A stretch of 64,000 nucleotides of DNA from Actinotalea alkalitolerans (lineage in GTDB: Bacteria > Actinomycetota > Actinomycetes > Actinomycetales > Cellulomonadaceae), in contig NZ_JAMBPP010000006.1 in assembly GCF_023369855.1 (NCBI RefSeq), positions 124,001 to 188,000 of the forward strand, read 5' to 3'. The stretch's first letter is position 1, and the number at the start of each line of letters is the position of its first letter. The notes under the pieces were generated by a model, which was not told where the DNA came from, ran no database searches, and saw nothing but the letters and a program-made list of their open reading frames with translations. A program made the position numbers and the translations under genes. This document shows positions 1 to 8,929 of this stretch, piece after piece.

Positions 1-2001
1 TGGGCGGTGCCTGTCCCGTGGTGGTGGGCGCTCGCCGGGTGGGTGGTCACGGTGAGCCCCCTGGGGCGGATGGGGGTCACCGCGCTGGGTGCGCGGCTGC
101 TGCTGCTGGGGGTGACCCCGGGCTCGTACCCCCGTGGTGGTGGGGCGCACCTGCGGCTCTGGGCCGCCGAGCAGCTCGCGGCGGGCTTCGGGGCGATCAC
201 CCCGGCCAGTGCACCGTGGGTCGGTCTGTACGCGCGTGCGCTGGGCGTACGGATGGGGCCCGGTGTCGACCTGCACTCGCTGCCGCCGGTCACCGGGATG
301 CTCACGCTGGGCCGCGAGTGCGCGGTCGAGCCCGAGGTCGAGCTGTGCGGGTACTGGGTGGACGGGGACGTCGTCCACCTCGGGCACATCACCGTCGGCG
401 CGCGCGCCACCGTGGGTGCCCGGAGCGTGCTGTACCCCGGGGCGCACGTGGGCCAAGGCACAGACGTCGCGGCGGGATCGGCCGTGCACGGCGCGACGGG
501 AGAGGCGGAGTACTGGACCGGGTCGCCGGCGACCAAGGCCCACGAGGCCCGTCACCCGTGGCCGTCCGACCGTCCGTCGACCTCCGCGAGGTCGGCGGTC
601 TGGGTCGTGGGCTACGCGTCGGTCGGCACGGTGGTCGCCGGCCTGCCGGTGGTCGCCGTGGGCGCCGCGCTGCTGGTCGTGGGAGCGGCCGTGCGGGAGA
701 CGGCGACGCTCACCCAGGCGGTCGGCGCCGCTCTGCTCGTCGCCCCCGCGGCGACCCTGGGCGCCTACGCGCTGTACGCCGTGCTGGTCGTCGGCAGCGT
801 CCGCCTGCTGGGGCGCGGGCTCGAGCCGGGCTACCACCCGGTGCGCTCGCGCGCGGGCCTCCAGGCGTGGTCGGTCCAGCGACTCATGGACGCCGCACGC
901 ACGAGCCTGTTCCCGGTCTACTCCTCGGTGGCGACCTCGTCGTGGCTGCGCCTGCTCGGAGCCGAGGTGGGCCGCGGCACGGAGATCTCGACGGTGATCG
1001 GCCTGCCGAGCATGATGCGGCTCAAGGACGGCGCCTTCCTCGCGGACGACACCATGGTCGCCCCCTACGAGCTGGGCGGCGGCTGGGTCCGGGTGGCCTC
1101 GGCCAAGGTGGGCCGGCGAGCCTTCGTCGGCAACTCCGGCATGACCGCTCCGGGCCGCACGGTGCCCAAGAACGGTCTGGTCGCCGTCCTCTCGGCCACA
1201 CCGCGGCGCACCAGCGCGGGCTCGAGCTACATCGGCAGCCCCCCGGTCCGGCTGCCCCGTGCCGCGGTGCTCGATGACCCGGGCCGCACCTACGACCCGC
1301 CGCGGCGGCTGCGCGTGGCCCGCGGGCTGGTCGAGGTGTGCCGCGTGGTCCCGGCACTCGTCGTCGGTCTGCTCGCGCTCGCGACGCTGCTCACGCTGCA
1401 GGCCGTCGTCGTCGCCGGCGGGTGGGGCCTGGGAGCGGCCTTCGGGGGCGTGGTGCTCCTGGGCACAGGTGTGGTCGCGGCCGGGGTCACGGTGGCCGCG
1501 AAGTGGGCGCTCGTGGGGCGGTTCCGGGTGGGAGATCACCCGCTGTGGAGCCCCGCGGTGTGGCGTGGTGAGCTGGCTGACACCTTCACCGAGATGGTCG
1601 CCGCCCGGTTCTTCGCCGACGTCGTGAGCGGTACTGTCGCGCTGGTGTGGTGGCTTCGGGCGATGGGTGCGCGGATCGGCCGTGGCGTGTGGTGCCAGAC
1701 GTACTGGCTCCCCGAGGCGGACCTGGTCCGGCTCGGCGACGGCGCGAGCGTCGGACCAGGGTGCGTGGTGCAGACCCACCTCTTCCACGACCGCGTGATG
1801 AGCCTGGACACGGTGACGCTCGACGACGGTGCGACCCTCGGGCCGCACGGCGTGATCCTGCCGGCCGCGAGCCTGGGCGCTGGTGCCAGCGTGGGACCGG
1901 CGTCGCTGGTCCTGCGCGGTGAGCGCGTCCCGGCGGGCTCACGGTGGGTCGGCAACCCGATCGCCCCGTGGCCGGTCGCGCCGGACCCGGTGCCGGTGTG
2001 A
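1..2001 (+). CDS. C-terminal portion of a Pls/PosA-type nonribosomal peptide synthetase (5' end outside window)
   Basis: The frame is open from base 1, so this is the 3' part of a longer gene whose adenylation and carrier domains would lie to the left. The 666 visible residues alternate hydrophobic membrane pairs (about 1-50, 195-260, 450-510) with three hexapeptide-repeat, left-handed beta-helix blocks (about 80-165, 315-420, 560-655). This is the layout known for the C-terminal half of epsilon-poly-lysine synthetase and relatives (TIGR02353-type terminal domain), which join amino acids without a thioesterase. The amino acid used cannot be predicted without the adenylation domain. The stop overlaps the aminopeptidase start (GTGA), so the two genes are probably co-translated. 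A carrier-protein-activating transferase lies about 2.1 kb downstream. Confidence 0.82.
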   Translation, partial: WAVPVPWWWALAGWVVTVSPLGRMGVTALGARLLLLGVTPGSYPRGGGAHLRLWAAEQLAAGFGAITPASAPWVGLYARALGVRMGPGVDLHSLPPVTGMLTLGRECAVEPEVELCGYWVDGDVVHLGHITVGARATVGARSVLYPGAHVGQGTDVAAGSAVHGATGEAEYWTGSPATKAHEARHPWPSDRPSTSARSAVWVVGYASVGTVVAGLPVVAVGAALLVVGAAVRETATLTQAVGAALLVAPAATLGAYALYAVLVVGSVRLLGRGLEPGYHPVRSRAGLQAWSVQRLMDAARTSLFPVYSSVATSSWLRLLGAEVGRGTEISTVIGLPSMMRLKDGAFLADDTMVAPYELGGGWVRVASAKVGRRAFVGNSGMTAPGRTVPKNGLVAVLSATPRRTSAGSSYIGSPPVRLPRAAVLDDPGRTYDPPRRLRVARGLVEVCRVVPALVVGLLALATLLTLQAVVVAGGWGLGAAFGGVVLLGTGVVAAGVTVAAKWALVGRFRVGDHPLWSPAVWRGELADTFTEMVAARFFADVVSGTVALVWWLRAMGARIGRGVWCQTYWLPEADLVRLGDGASVGPGCVVQTHLFHDRVMSLDTVTLDDGATLGPHGVILPAASLGAGASVGPASLVLRGERVPAGSRWVGNPIAPWPVAPDPVPV

Positions 2002-3347
2002 CGGCCAGAGACCACCCGGGTGCGGTGGACCCGTACGCGTCGAAGCACGGCAGCGCCTCGATCGCCGTCGAGCACTACGACCTCGACCTGACCTATCGCG
2101 TCCGCACCAACCGCCTCGCGGGGACCGCGACGCTGAGGCTGCTCACCCGGGAGGCCGTCGAGGAGGTCTCGCTCGACCTGGTGGGGCTGAGCGTCGAGAA
2201 GGTCGCCCTGGTCGGTGCCCGGCTGGCCCGCTTCACGCACCGTGGTGGTCGCCTGGTGCTCAGGCTCGCCGAGCGCGTCCCGGCGCGGACCGCGCTGACC
2301 GTCGTCGTGAGCTACGGGGGTACCCCGACCCCGACCCCGAGCCCCTGGGGGCCCGTCGGGTGGGAGGAGCTCACCGACGGCGTGGTGGTCGCGAGCCAGC
2401 CGACCGGCGCTCCGACCTGGTTCCCGTGCAACGACCGGCCCTCGGACAAGGCCACGTACCGGACCTCGCTCACGGTCGACAACCCCTACCGCGTGCTCGC
2501 GCACGGGGTGCTCGTCTCGAGGAAGGGTCGCGCGAGCACGACCACCTGGGTGTACGAGGAACGTCACCCCACGTCGACCTACCTGGCGTCGGTGCAGATC
2601 GGCCGGTACGAGGAGCACGTGCTCGCCGAGGACCCCGTACCTCAGCTCCTGCTGGTCCCGGGGGAGCTGCGGGCACCGGCCCGCGAGCACCTCGACCAGC
2701 ACGGCGACCTCATGTCGCTGTTCACGACCTGCTTCGGGCCGTACCCCTTCGAGACCTACACGCTCGTGGTGACCGGTGACGACCTCGAGATCCCGCTCGA
2801 GGCCCAGGGCCTGTCCATCTTCGGTGCGAACCACCTCTCCTCGGCGACCGGTGAGGAGCGCCTCGTGGCGCACGAGCTGGCGCACCAGTGGTTCGGGAAC
2901 TCCGTCTCGGTCGCGTCCTGGCAGCACATCTGGCTGAGCGAGGGCTTCGCGTGCTACGCCGAGTGGGTCTGGTCCGAGGCGTCCGGTGGTGCGAGTGCTG
3001 AGGCGATGGCGCGGCTGTGGCACGAGCGGCTGTCCACGCTGCCCCAGGACCTCGTCCTGTCGGACCCCGGCTACCCGAACATCTTCGACGACCGGGTGTA
3101 CAAGCGTGGGGCGCTGACCGTCCACGCGTTGCGCGGCGCCCTGGGGGACGAGGTGTTCTTCGGGCTGGTCCGCGCCTGGACGGCGCGCCACGCGGACACG
3201 AGCGTGACGACCGAGGACTTCCGGGCGCACGCCCGCGAGCACGCCGCCGATGCCGGGGGAGCGGTGCTCGAGCGGTCGGTCGAGAAGCTCCTGGACGCCT
3301 GGCTGGTCGACGTCCGCCTGCCACGGCTCTCCGCGGTGCCGGCCTGA
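1998..3347 (+). CDS. M1-family zinc aminopeptidase, short form
   Basis: A 449-residue peptidase of the M1 (gluzincin) family, expected to remove N-terminal residues from peptides in the cytoplasm. The zinc site is intact: HELAH at 292-296 and the third ligand E315, exactly 18 residues after the second His. The usual GXMEN exopeptidase motif upstream is replaced by an LEAQG sequence, and the C-terminal helical domain of full-length M1 enzymes is missing, as in other short actinobacterial members. GTG at 1998 is chosen because it overlaps the synthetase stop as GTGA and because homology begins shortly after. Coupling to a Pls-type synthetase suggests trimming or turnover of its peptide product, which is inference. 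Confidence 0.9.
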   Translation: MTARDHPGAVDPYASKHGSASIAVEHYDLDLTYRVRTNRLAGTATLRLLTREAVEEVSLDLVGLSVEKVALVGARLARFTHRGGRLVLRLAERVPARTALTVVVSYGGTPTPTPSPWGPVGWEELTDGVVVASQPTGAPTWFPCNDRPSDKATYRTSLTVDNPYRVLAHGVLVSRKGRASTTTWVYEERHPTSTYLASVQIGRYEEHVLAEDPVPQLLLVPGELRAPAREHLDQHGDLMSLFTTCFGPYPFETYTLVVTGDDLEIPLEAQGLSIFGANHLSSATGEERLVAHELAHQWFGNSVSVASWQHIWLSEGFACYAEWVWSEASGGASAEAMARLWHERLSTLPQDLVLSDPGYPNIFDDRVYKRGALTVHALRGALGDEVFFGLVRAWTARHADTSVTTEDFRAHAREHAADAGGAVLERSVEKLLDAWLVDVRLPRLSAVPA

Positions 3348-3396
3348 TGTCCCCGTCGGCCGAGCGAGGGGCGCCCCACGATGCCAGGAGGCACCC

Positions 3397-4146
3397 ATGA
3401 AGGTCGTTGCCGTGTACAGCGTGAAGGGCGGGGTCGGGAAGACCTCGGCCGCGGTCAACCTCGCGTGGAGCGCGTCGCAGAAGCACCGCACCCTGCTGTG
3501 GGACCTCGACCCGCAGGGCGGTGCGACCTTCCTGCTGGGCGTCAAGCCGAAGCAGAAGGCGAAGGCTGACGTGCACGCCCTGGTCCGCGGGAAGACCGAT
3601 CTGGCCGACGTCGTGCGGACGACCGACGACAAGCGGCTCGACGTGATCCCTGCCCATGACTCCTACCGGGCGCTCGACGTCGAGCTGGACGGCACCAAGA
3701 GGCCTGAGCGACAGCTCGAGCGGATGCTCGCCTCGCTCGGGAAGCGCCACCAGGTGGTGATCCTCGACTGCCCGCCCGGGATGTCACTGCTCTCCGAGGC
3801 GATCCTGCGGGCGGCCGACGTCGTCGTCGTCCCTCTGGTCCCCTCACCCCTCGCCATGCGCTCACTGGACCAGGTCTGCGGCATGGTCACGGACCTGAAG
3901 AGCCGTCGCCCCACGATCGTGGGGTTCCTGTCGATGGTCGACCGGCGCAAGACGATCCACCGCGACCTGGCCGAGACGTTGCCCCAGGAGTCCAAGCACG
4001 TGATCGACGTGGTGGTCCCTGCCTCCACGCTGGTCGAGCGGATGGGTGTCGAGCGGGCACCGATCGCCACCTTCGCCCCCCGCAGCGTGCCCGCCGTCGC
4101 CTACGGCGATCTGTGGAAGGGCGTCCGTTCAGCGCTGGCTCTCTGA
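3397..4146 (+). CDS. ParA/MinD-like P-loop ATPase
   Basis: A 249-residue SIMIBI-class ATPase. The N-terminus carries a deviant Walker A motif KGGVGKT with the signature lysine of ParA/Soj/MinD proteins, followed by a DLDPQG Walker A' and a later ILDCPPG Walker B region. AGGAGG lies seven bases upstream of ATG 3397. There is no ParB partner or parS-like repeat next to it, so a role in plasmid or chromosome partition is not supported. Orphan ParA proteins often position other cell components. It lies 49 bases after the aminopeptidase and may share its transcript. The 3' end overlaps the convergent transferase gene by 18 bases. Confidence 0.88.
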   Translation: MKVVAVYSVKGGVGKTSAAVNLAWSASQKHRTLLWDLDPQGGATFLLGVKPKQKAKADVHALVRGKTDLADVVRTTDDKRLDVIPAHDSYRALDVELDGTKRPERQLERMLASLGKRHQVVILDCPPGMSLLSEAILRAADVVVVPLVPSPLAMRSLDQVCGMVTDLKSRRPTIVGFLSMVDRRKTIHRDLAETLPQESKHVIDVVVPASTLVERMGVERAPIATFAPRSVPAVAYGDLWKGVRSALAL

Positions 4147-4911
4147 GAGGTCGGTGAGGACGGCGTCGCCGTCGTGCAGCCGGACCGTGAGCCGGTGCGG
4201 TCCTGCTGCCGGGTCGCGGCCGGTGTGCTCGGCCGACCACGGCCCGCCCGGCACCAGGGCGACCGCCCCCGCGAGACCCGGGCCCAGGTCGAGGCCCGCG
4301 AGGAGCGCCCAGGTGCCGTCGGGGGCGAGGGCGGTACGTCGCCCGCGTCGGGAGTGGATCTCCAGGTCCGCGGGGCTGGTCCGCAGCCCGGTGCCGGTCG
4401 CCTTGAGGGCCGCCTCTGCGCTGACCCAGGACGTGGCGAGGGCCCGCGTGCGAGCGCTCGGGCGTCGGCGAGCGTGTGCGGCCAGCGCGCGGCCGGACAG
4501 GGCGACGTCGGCGAGCCGGGCAGCAGAGATGGCGGCGAACGACTCGATGTCGACGCCCACGGCCCCCGCGTCGGTGAGCGCGACGCCGATCCGTGCTCCG
4601 GCCCTCGTGATGCTCGTGAACAGGTCGATGTCCGCTGCGAGCGTGACGGGTCCGTGCGGGCCGCCGCACGCCGAGCAGGCGACGTGCAGCTCGACCGCCC
4701 GGGCCGAGCAGCCCAGACGCTCCCCGAGGACGCCCCGCAGCAGGGCGCGAGCCTGGACGAACCGGGAGCGCTGCTGATCAGGGAGCGTGGCGGCCCGGGC
4801 CTGCTCGGTGGCGTCGAGGTGCGCGAGCCACGGTCCGGTCTCGTCGTCGCGGAGGGCGGCCACCCAGACGTCGACCGTCGACCGCCCCCTGCTCGTCTCA
4901 CGCACCGTCAC
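4129..4911 (-). CDS. Sfp-type 4'-phosphopantetheinyl transferase
   Basis: A 260-residue transferase that moves 4'-phosphopantetheine from coenzyme A to a serine of carrier proteins, converting apo synthetases to holo form. Family marks are the CSACGGPHGP stretch near 79-88, the magnesium-binding GVDIE at 119-123, and the W162...E166-A167...K170 block followed by GTGL. In the last block the usual KEA reads AEA, a variant also known in actinobacterial homologues. The start is GTG at 4911. Its position close to the nonribosomal synthetase suggests that synthetase as the main client, though such enzymes can serve several. It converges on the ParA-like gene. Confidence 0.9.
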   Translation of the reverse strand: MTVRETSRGRSTVDVWVAALRDDETGPWLAHLDATEQARAATLPDQQRSRFVQARALLRGVLGERLGCSARAVELHVACSACGGPHGPVTLAADIDLFTSITRAGARIGVALTDAGAVGVDIESFAAISAARLADVALSGRALAAHARRRPSARTRALATSWVSAEAALKATGTGLRTSPADLEIHSRRGRRTALAPDGTWALLAGLDLGPGLAGAVALVPGGPWSAEHTGRDPAAGPHRLTVRLHDGDAVLTDLSESQR

Positions 4912-4986
4912 ATCCTGCTCCCGCCGGACCCGATGAGCGTGGTCCGGCGCCGGGTCGGGGCACGTGGTCCTGGGCGGCGTCGGCGA

Positions 4987-5253
4987 TCAGGCGGGTACCG
5001 GGGACGGGTCCGGCGCGGGCCCGACGTACCGCAGTCGTCCGCGACGACCGGGCCGTGCGGGGGCGTGGACCGCGTACCCGAAGCTCGGGAGGTCCTCGCC
5101 GTCCAGACCCACGTCGATGACCCCGACGTCGATGCGCTCGCCGCGGTGATGGACGTCGGTCGAGACGAGGATCCGGCGGGCCAGGGGGCCGTCGAGGAAG
5201 ACGTACTGTGCCGCCCGCCCCGAGGGGGCCCGAGCGTGGCTCCGGTCATTCAT
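4987..5253 (-). CDS. hypothetical small protein
   Basis: An 88-residue open frame with actinobacterial codon bias. The central segment (about 18-70) alternates hydrophobic and charged residues like a small beta-rich domain, with an arginine- and proline-rich C-terminus. I do not recognise the family. ATG 5253 is chosen because residues upstream of it in the same frame look like non-coding arginine/proline translation. It sits between the transferase and the SRPBCC gene on the same strand. No signal peptide or membrane segment is visible. Reality of the gene is supported by codon usage only. Confidence 0.5.
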   Translation of the reverse strand: MNDRSHARAPSGRAAQYVFLDGPLARRILVSTDVHHRGERIDVGVIDVGLDGEDLPSFGYAVHAPARPGRRGRLRYVGPAPDPSPVPA

Positions 5254-5350
5254 GCCCCGACGGTAGGCACCCCGTGTGACGGGCGGAGGACCGCAGGGTG
5301 ACCCGTGGGCGTCGCGGCGACGAACGTGTCGCGCGTGCCGGGGAGGCACC

Positions 5351-5950
5351 TCAGTCCGCGGCGCGACGGCGGACCGTGAGCAGCATCCGACGCAGCATCC
5401 AGATGTCGGCCAGCTCGAGCAGGACGGCGAACGCCAGCGAGAAGGGGGTCGGCTGGGGACGGGACCTGATCCGGGTGACCAGGCGGGTCGCCCCGTGACC
5501 GAGCGGTTCGAGCTGCCAGGCCCACGAGGTGCCCGGGCTGCCCCAGACCATCGAGTTCGGGGCGTGCATCGACTGCACCGTGACGCCCTGGGTGCCGTCG
5601 GGGCTCATCGGGACGACGTCACCGACGGTCAGCCCCTGGTGCTCGGGCAGGATGCGGTCGGCGCTCGGCCGGCCCAGGTTGTCCAGCAGGTCGTAGCTGT
5701 ACCAGCCGGCCCTGCCCACGCCGACCTGCACCAGCCACGGCCACACCGCTGCGGGCGGGGCCTGGATGGTGATCGCCCGGGTCGCGTCGAACACGGGCCG
5801 GGCGACCAGCTCGTCGCCCGGCATCGCCGCGGCGACCTCCGCCTGGGTGGCGCCCCAGGTCAGCTGCCACGGCCGCACGACGCGCAGGTACACCGTCGTG
5901 ACCACCGCGAGGACCCCAGACCCGACCCCGAGCCTGGTGCGACCGGACAC
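5351..5950 (-). CDS. SRPBCC (START/Bet v 1-like) domain protein with membrane ends
   Basis: A 199-residue protein with an N-terminal hydrophobic segment (about 5-25), then a helix-grip SRPBCC domain (about 45-175) and a second hydrophobic stretch near 175-190. The part with [23 protein letters not shown] is characteristic of a polyketide-cyclase-like subgroup in actinobacteria that binds hydrophobic ligands. The exact ligand is unknown. GTG 5950 is selected because a perfect AGGAGG stands six bases before it. Longer same-frame starts would add unrelated arginine-rich sequence. It is divergent from the DinB-like gene at 6083. Confidence 0.85.
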   Translation of the reverse strand: MSGRTRLGVGSGVLAVVTTVYLRVVRPWQLTWGATQAEVAAAMPGDELVARPVFDATRAITIQAPPAAVWPWLVQVGVGRAGWYSYDLLDNLGRPSADRILPEHQGLTVGDVVPMSPDGTQGVTVQSMHAPNSMVWGSPGTSWAWQLEPLGHGATRLVTRIRSRPQPTPFSLAFAVLLELADIWMLRRMLLTVRRRAAD

Positions 5951-6082
5951 GGTGAACCTCCTGCGGCTGCTGCGCCCCGCGGGGCCGACCGGTTCGACCC
6001 TAGGCAGGGGCAACGGGTGCGGGCTGGGACCAACGGCGTGCCCCGGCGGTCGACCGCGGCCCACCCCTGGCAGGCTGTCGCC

Positions 6083-6562
6083 ATGATCACCGCACTGCAG
6101 CTGCTGCACGTCTGCGACCGGGCGCTCGACGGGATGTCGGGGATCCTCGAGGAGCTGGGCGACGACCTCGCCAACCGTGCCCCCGACCTGCCGGGCGCCA
6201 ACACGCCGTACGCGATCCTCACCCACTGCCTGGGCGTGATCGACGCGTGGGCGGGTCATCGCGTGGCGGGTCGTGCCCTCGACCGTGACCGGGAGGCGGA
6301 GTTCCGGGCGGCGGGCCCCGTCGCCCCGCTCCTCGTGCGCGTCGCGACCGTGCGTCGCCGTCTGCACCAGGACGCGCTCGCGGCCGACGGCGCGGCACCG
6401 TTGCGCGCGACGACGGGTCACGGCCTGGAGGACGGGATCCGCACCCAGGGGGCCGCGTTGCTCCACGTGCTCGAGGAGCTCGCCCAGCACCACGGTCAGA
6501 TGGAGCTCACGCGCGACTGGCTGCGTTCGTCCCGGTCCCCGCTCACGCCTCGGGACGGATGA
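6083..6562 (+). CDS. DinB-like / DUF664-type four-helix protein
   Basis: A 159-residue helical protein of the DinB/MDMPI-like superfamily. These are four-helix bundles that often carry a three-histidine metal site. Visible candidate histidines are H51 in the ILTHCLG segment and H134-H135 in EELAQHHGQME, which is the usual spacing for this fold. Family members include mycothiol- or bacillithiol-dependent transferases, but most actinobacterial ones have no assigned reaction. ATG 6083 precedes the conserved first helix. The last 20 bases overlap the convergent DeoR regulator, so the two messages end within each other. Confidence 0.78.
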   Translation: MITALQLLHVCDRALDGMSGILEELGDDLANRAPDLPGANTPYAILTHCLGVIDAWAGHRVAGRALDRDREAEFRAAGPVAPLLVRVATVRRRLHQDALAADGAAPLRATTGHGLEDGIRTQGAALLHVLEELAQHHGQMELTRDWLRSSRSPLTPRDG

Positions 6563-7355
6563 TCTCCACGTCTGCGGCGCGCAGCGCCTCGGCGAGCTCA
6601 TCGGGCGGCGGGGAGTCGGTCACGAGGTAGTCCGCGTGCCCTAGCTCGGCGATCTGCGCGAACAGCCGGCGACCGAACTTGGTGGAGTCCGCGAGCACGG
6701 CCACGCGCGAGGACCGGTCCATCATCTCGCGGATCATCGTCGCCTCGCCGAGGTTGCTCGTGGAGTAGCCGGCGTCGGTGTTCACGGCGCCGACACCGAT
6801 GAGCGCCAGGTCGCACCGGATCTCGCGATCGGCGCCGCTCTGCGAGGGGAAGGCGACCGCGCCGACCGTTCCCTGCGCACTGACCCGGACGAGCCCGCCG
6901 AAGACGTACAGGTCGCGGAACGCCAGCGGGTGCAGCTCGGTCGGCAGGCGCAAGGAGTTCGTCGCGATCGTGAGGTCGCGGTGCTCGGAGAGATGGCGGG
7001 CCGCGGCGAGCGTCGTGGTGCCCGCATTGATCATCAGGGTCGCTCCGTCGCGCACGAGCCCCGCGGCGAGCGCACCGATCTGGTCCTTCGCGCTGGTCTG
7101 CAGGCGGAGCCTGACGTCCATGCCGGTGTCCGGCCGGGGAACCGCCTGGGAGCTGATCGCGCCGCCGTGGGTGCGGATGAGGACGCCCTCGGCGTCGAGC
7201 TGGTCGAGATCACGGCGGATGGTGTCCGCTGACACGTCGAACCTCTCGGCCAGGTTCGCGACCGTCACCTGCCCGGTCTCGGCGATGTACGCCGCGAGCT
7301 CGGCCTTGCGGCCCGCGGGCAGGCGTCGCGAGGAGCCGTCGGTCGTGGTGGACAT
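6543..7355 (-). CDS. DeoR-family transcriptional regulator of sugar cluster A
   Basis: A 270-residue regulator with an N-terminal DeoR winged helix (about 10-65, including SADTIRRDLDQLDAEG) and a C-terminal DeoRC sugar-phosphate sensor domain (about 80-250). The sensor contains the NAGTTTLA loop that resembles ribose-5-phosphate isomerase. Such proteins usually repress sugar catabolic operons and release DNA when a phosphorylated sugar accumulates. ATG 7355 is used, since the upstream alternative GTG would add six residues with no better ribosome site. It is transcribed away from the ABC operon starting at 7557, so it is the likely regulator of that operon, with a phosphorylated pathway intermediate as inducer. 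Confidence 0.9.
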   Translation of the reverse strand: MSTTTDGSSRRLPAGRKAELAAYIAETGQVTVANLAERFDVSADTIRRDLDQLDAEGVLIRTHGGAISSQAVPRPDTGMDVRLRLQTSAKDQIGALAAGLVRDGATLMINAGTTTLAAARHLSEHRDLTIATNSLRLPTELHPLAFRDLYVFGGLVRVSAQGTVGAVAFPSQSGADREIRCDLALIGVGAVNTDAGYSTSNLGEATMIREMMDRSSRVAVLADSTKFGRRLFAQIAELGHADYLVTDSPPPDELAEALRAADVEIIRPEA

Positions 7356-7463
7356 GGTGGCAGTCAAGCACACGCCTGCGGGTTTGTGCGAGAACCTGCG
7401 GTCGGTGAGGTCTGGCGCATCCCGCTGCCGGCGGTTCCTGCCGGGCTGGCAGCGAGTTGCTGG

Positions 7464-7507
7464 TTGACATGCCCCTTAGGCGAGGTTTAGGTTGCAAAAA
7501 CACGCAA
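7464..7507 (+). promoter_or_regulatory. sigma-70-type promoter and possible operator for sugar cluster A
   Basis: TTGACA at 7464-7469 and TAGGTT at 7488-7493 are separated by 18 bases, a good actinobacterial housekeeping promoter. An inverted TTGC...GCAA pair (7492-7495 and 7504-7507) follows at the predicted transcription start and is a candidate DeoR contact. GAGGGAGAG ahead of ATG 7557 is the ribosome site. Sequence match only. Confidence 0.55.
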
Positions 7508-7556
7508 GAGGGCGCATCGGAGCGCACGAAGCGGCAGAATTAGTAGAGGGAGAGTC

Positions 7557-8852
7557 ATGAGCAAGGGCGCTTACATGGGACGCTTCATCGCCGTCGCCGG
7601 TGCCGCAGCACTCGTACTCACGGGTTGCGCGGGTGGTGCGCAGGAGACGGGCAGCACGACGGACGGTGGCACGACGACCGAGGGCGAGGTCACGCTCGAG
7701 TTCTCGCAGTGGTGGGAGCCCGAGCTGCCCGCGGGTGCCTTCCGCGCACTGATGGACCAGTTCGAGGCCGAGAACCCCGGGATCACGGTCGAGCTCCTGT
7801 CCGGTCCGTACGCCTCGACCAAGGAGCAGGTGGTAGCGGGCGCCGCAGCCGGCACCATGTCGGACGTCGTCGGGCTCGACGGCGCCTGGGTCAGCGACTT
7901 CGCGCAGCAGGGGGCGATCGCGGATCTCACGGCGGTCATGGCGGACGTCGGCTACGACGACTCCGAGCTTGCCAGCCAGGTGCAGGTCGACGGAGCGACG
8001 TACATGATCCCGGTCGTGAACTTCGTCTACCCGATGTTCACCAACGACGCCCTGCTCGACGCGGCAGGGGTCGCGGCCCCGCCGACCACGCGGTCGGAGT
8101 TCGCCGACGCCGCGGCCGCGATCACCGAGGGCGACGCCTACGGCTGGATCCTCCCGCTCTCGCTCGAGGCACCCAACGGCATCCAGAACGACGTCATGTC
8201 GTGGGTGTGGGCCTCCGGGGGCTCCATGCTGGACGGCGGCCAGCCCGCTCTCGTGGACAACGCCGACGTCAGCAGCGCCACCGAGTTCATCCAAGGGCTC
8301 TGGGACGACGGCGTCATCGCCCCCGGGGCGTTCACGATGAAGGAGCAGGACAAGGTCGAGGAGTTCACCAACGGCCGGGTCGGCATGATGATCGACTCGC
8401 TCGCCCACGTGAACCTCATCCGCGAGTCGAACCCCGACCTGGAGTTCAGCATCTCGGCGATCCCCGCCGACGACGGGTACGACGGTGAGCGCGGGATCCC
8501 CTACGCCTCGTGGGGCATCGGCGTGGCCGAGAACTCCGAGCACAAGGCCGAGGCGTTCAAGCTCGTCGAGTTCCTCATGAGCGAGTCCGTCAACAGCGAG
8601 CTGTCGTCGATCGCCAACGCCTTCCCCGGCAACGTCGGCTCGGTGCCCGACTTCGTCGAGCAGGACGAGGTGTTCGGCACCGCTTTCGAGATCTACCAGT
8701 CCGGCTTCCCGGCCAACGAGTTCACCGGCCTTCCGGTGGCCGAGCAGCTGATGCGCGACTTCGGCGAGGAGTTCCAGCGGTCCCTCGACGGCCAGCAGTC
8801 GATGCAGGACGCGCTCGCGGCCGCGCAGGCCAAGTGGGAACGGGAGTTCTAG
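7557..8852 (+). CDS. ABC sugar importer, extracellular solute-binding lipoprotein (cluster A)
   Basis: A 431-residue lipoprotein of the family 1 solute-binding proteins (MalE/UgpB-like). The signal peptide ends in the lipobox LTGC with the acylated cysteine at 24, followed by a glycine/threonine-rich linker. The mature protein opens with the LEFSQWWEPE strand typical of the class. It captures a sugar outside the membrane and passes it to the two permeases encoded next. The start ATG 7557 has GAGGGAGAG just upstream. The sugar is not evident from this protein. The downstream isomerase, kinase and aldolase point to a hexose or hexose-derived glycoside. Confidence 0.92.
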   Translation: MSKGAYMGRFIAVAGAAALVLTGCAGGAQETGSTTDGGTTTEGEVTLEFSQWWEPELPAGAFRALMDQFEAENPGITVELLSGPYASTKEQVVAGAAAGTMSDVVGLDGAWVSDFAQQGAIADLTAVMADVGYDDSELASQVQVDGATYMIPVVNFVYPMFTNDALLDAAGVAAPPTTRSEFADAAAAITEGDAYGWILPLSLEAPNGIQNDVMSWVWASGGSMLDGGQPALVDNADVSSATEFIQGLWDDGVIAPGAFTMKEQDKVEEFTNGRVGMMIDSLAHVNLIRESNPDLEFSISAIPADDGYDGERGIPYASWGIGVAENSEHKAEAFKLVEFLMSESVNSELSSIANAFPGNVGSVPDFVEQDEVFGTAFEIYQSGFPANEFTGLPVAEQLMRDFGEEFQRSLDGQQSMQDALAAAQAKWEREF

Positions 8853-8874
8853 GCCCCTAGCCCTGAACCCCCTG

Positions 8875-8907
8875 GGGTGGCGCCGGGTACGGAACCCGGC
8901 GCCACCC
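8875..8907 (+). promoter_or_regulatory. intercistronic stem-loop after solute-binding protein gene (cluster A)
   Basis: A perfect 14-base-pair stem (8875-8888 with 8894-8907) closed by the five-base loop ACGGA, lying between the binding-protein stop and the first permease start. There is no T-run after it, so it is more likely an mRNA-stabilising or partly terminating element that keeps binding protein above permease level, as known for malE-malF. Confidence 0.75.
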
Positions 8908-8929
8908 GCCCTCGAAGAGAGAGCCAGCA

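Noticed and set aside
1536-3632. Long minus-strand frame of almost 700 codons opposite the synthetase and aminopeptidase
   Set aside because: Composition is arginine/valine/glycine-rich with no domain signal. It mirrors the GC-biased codon pattern of the real genes on the other strand.
3397-4146. ParA-like gene as part of a plasmid or chromosome partition locus
   Set aside because: No ParB gene, parS-like repeats or replication genes are nearby.
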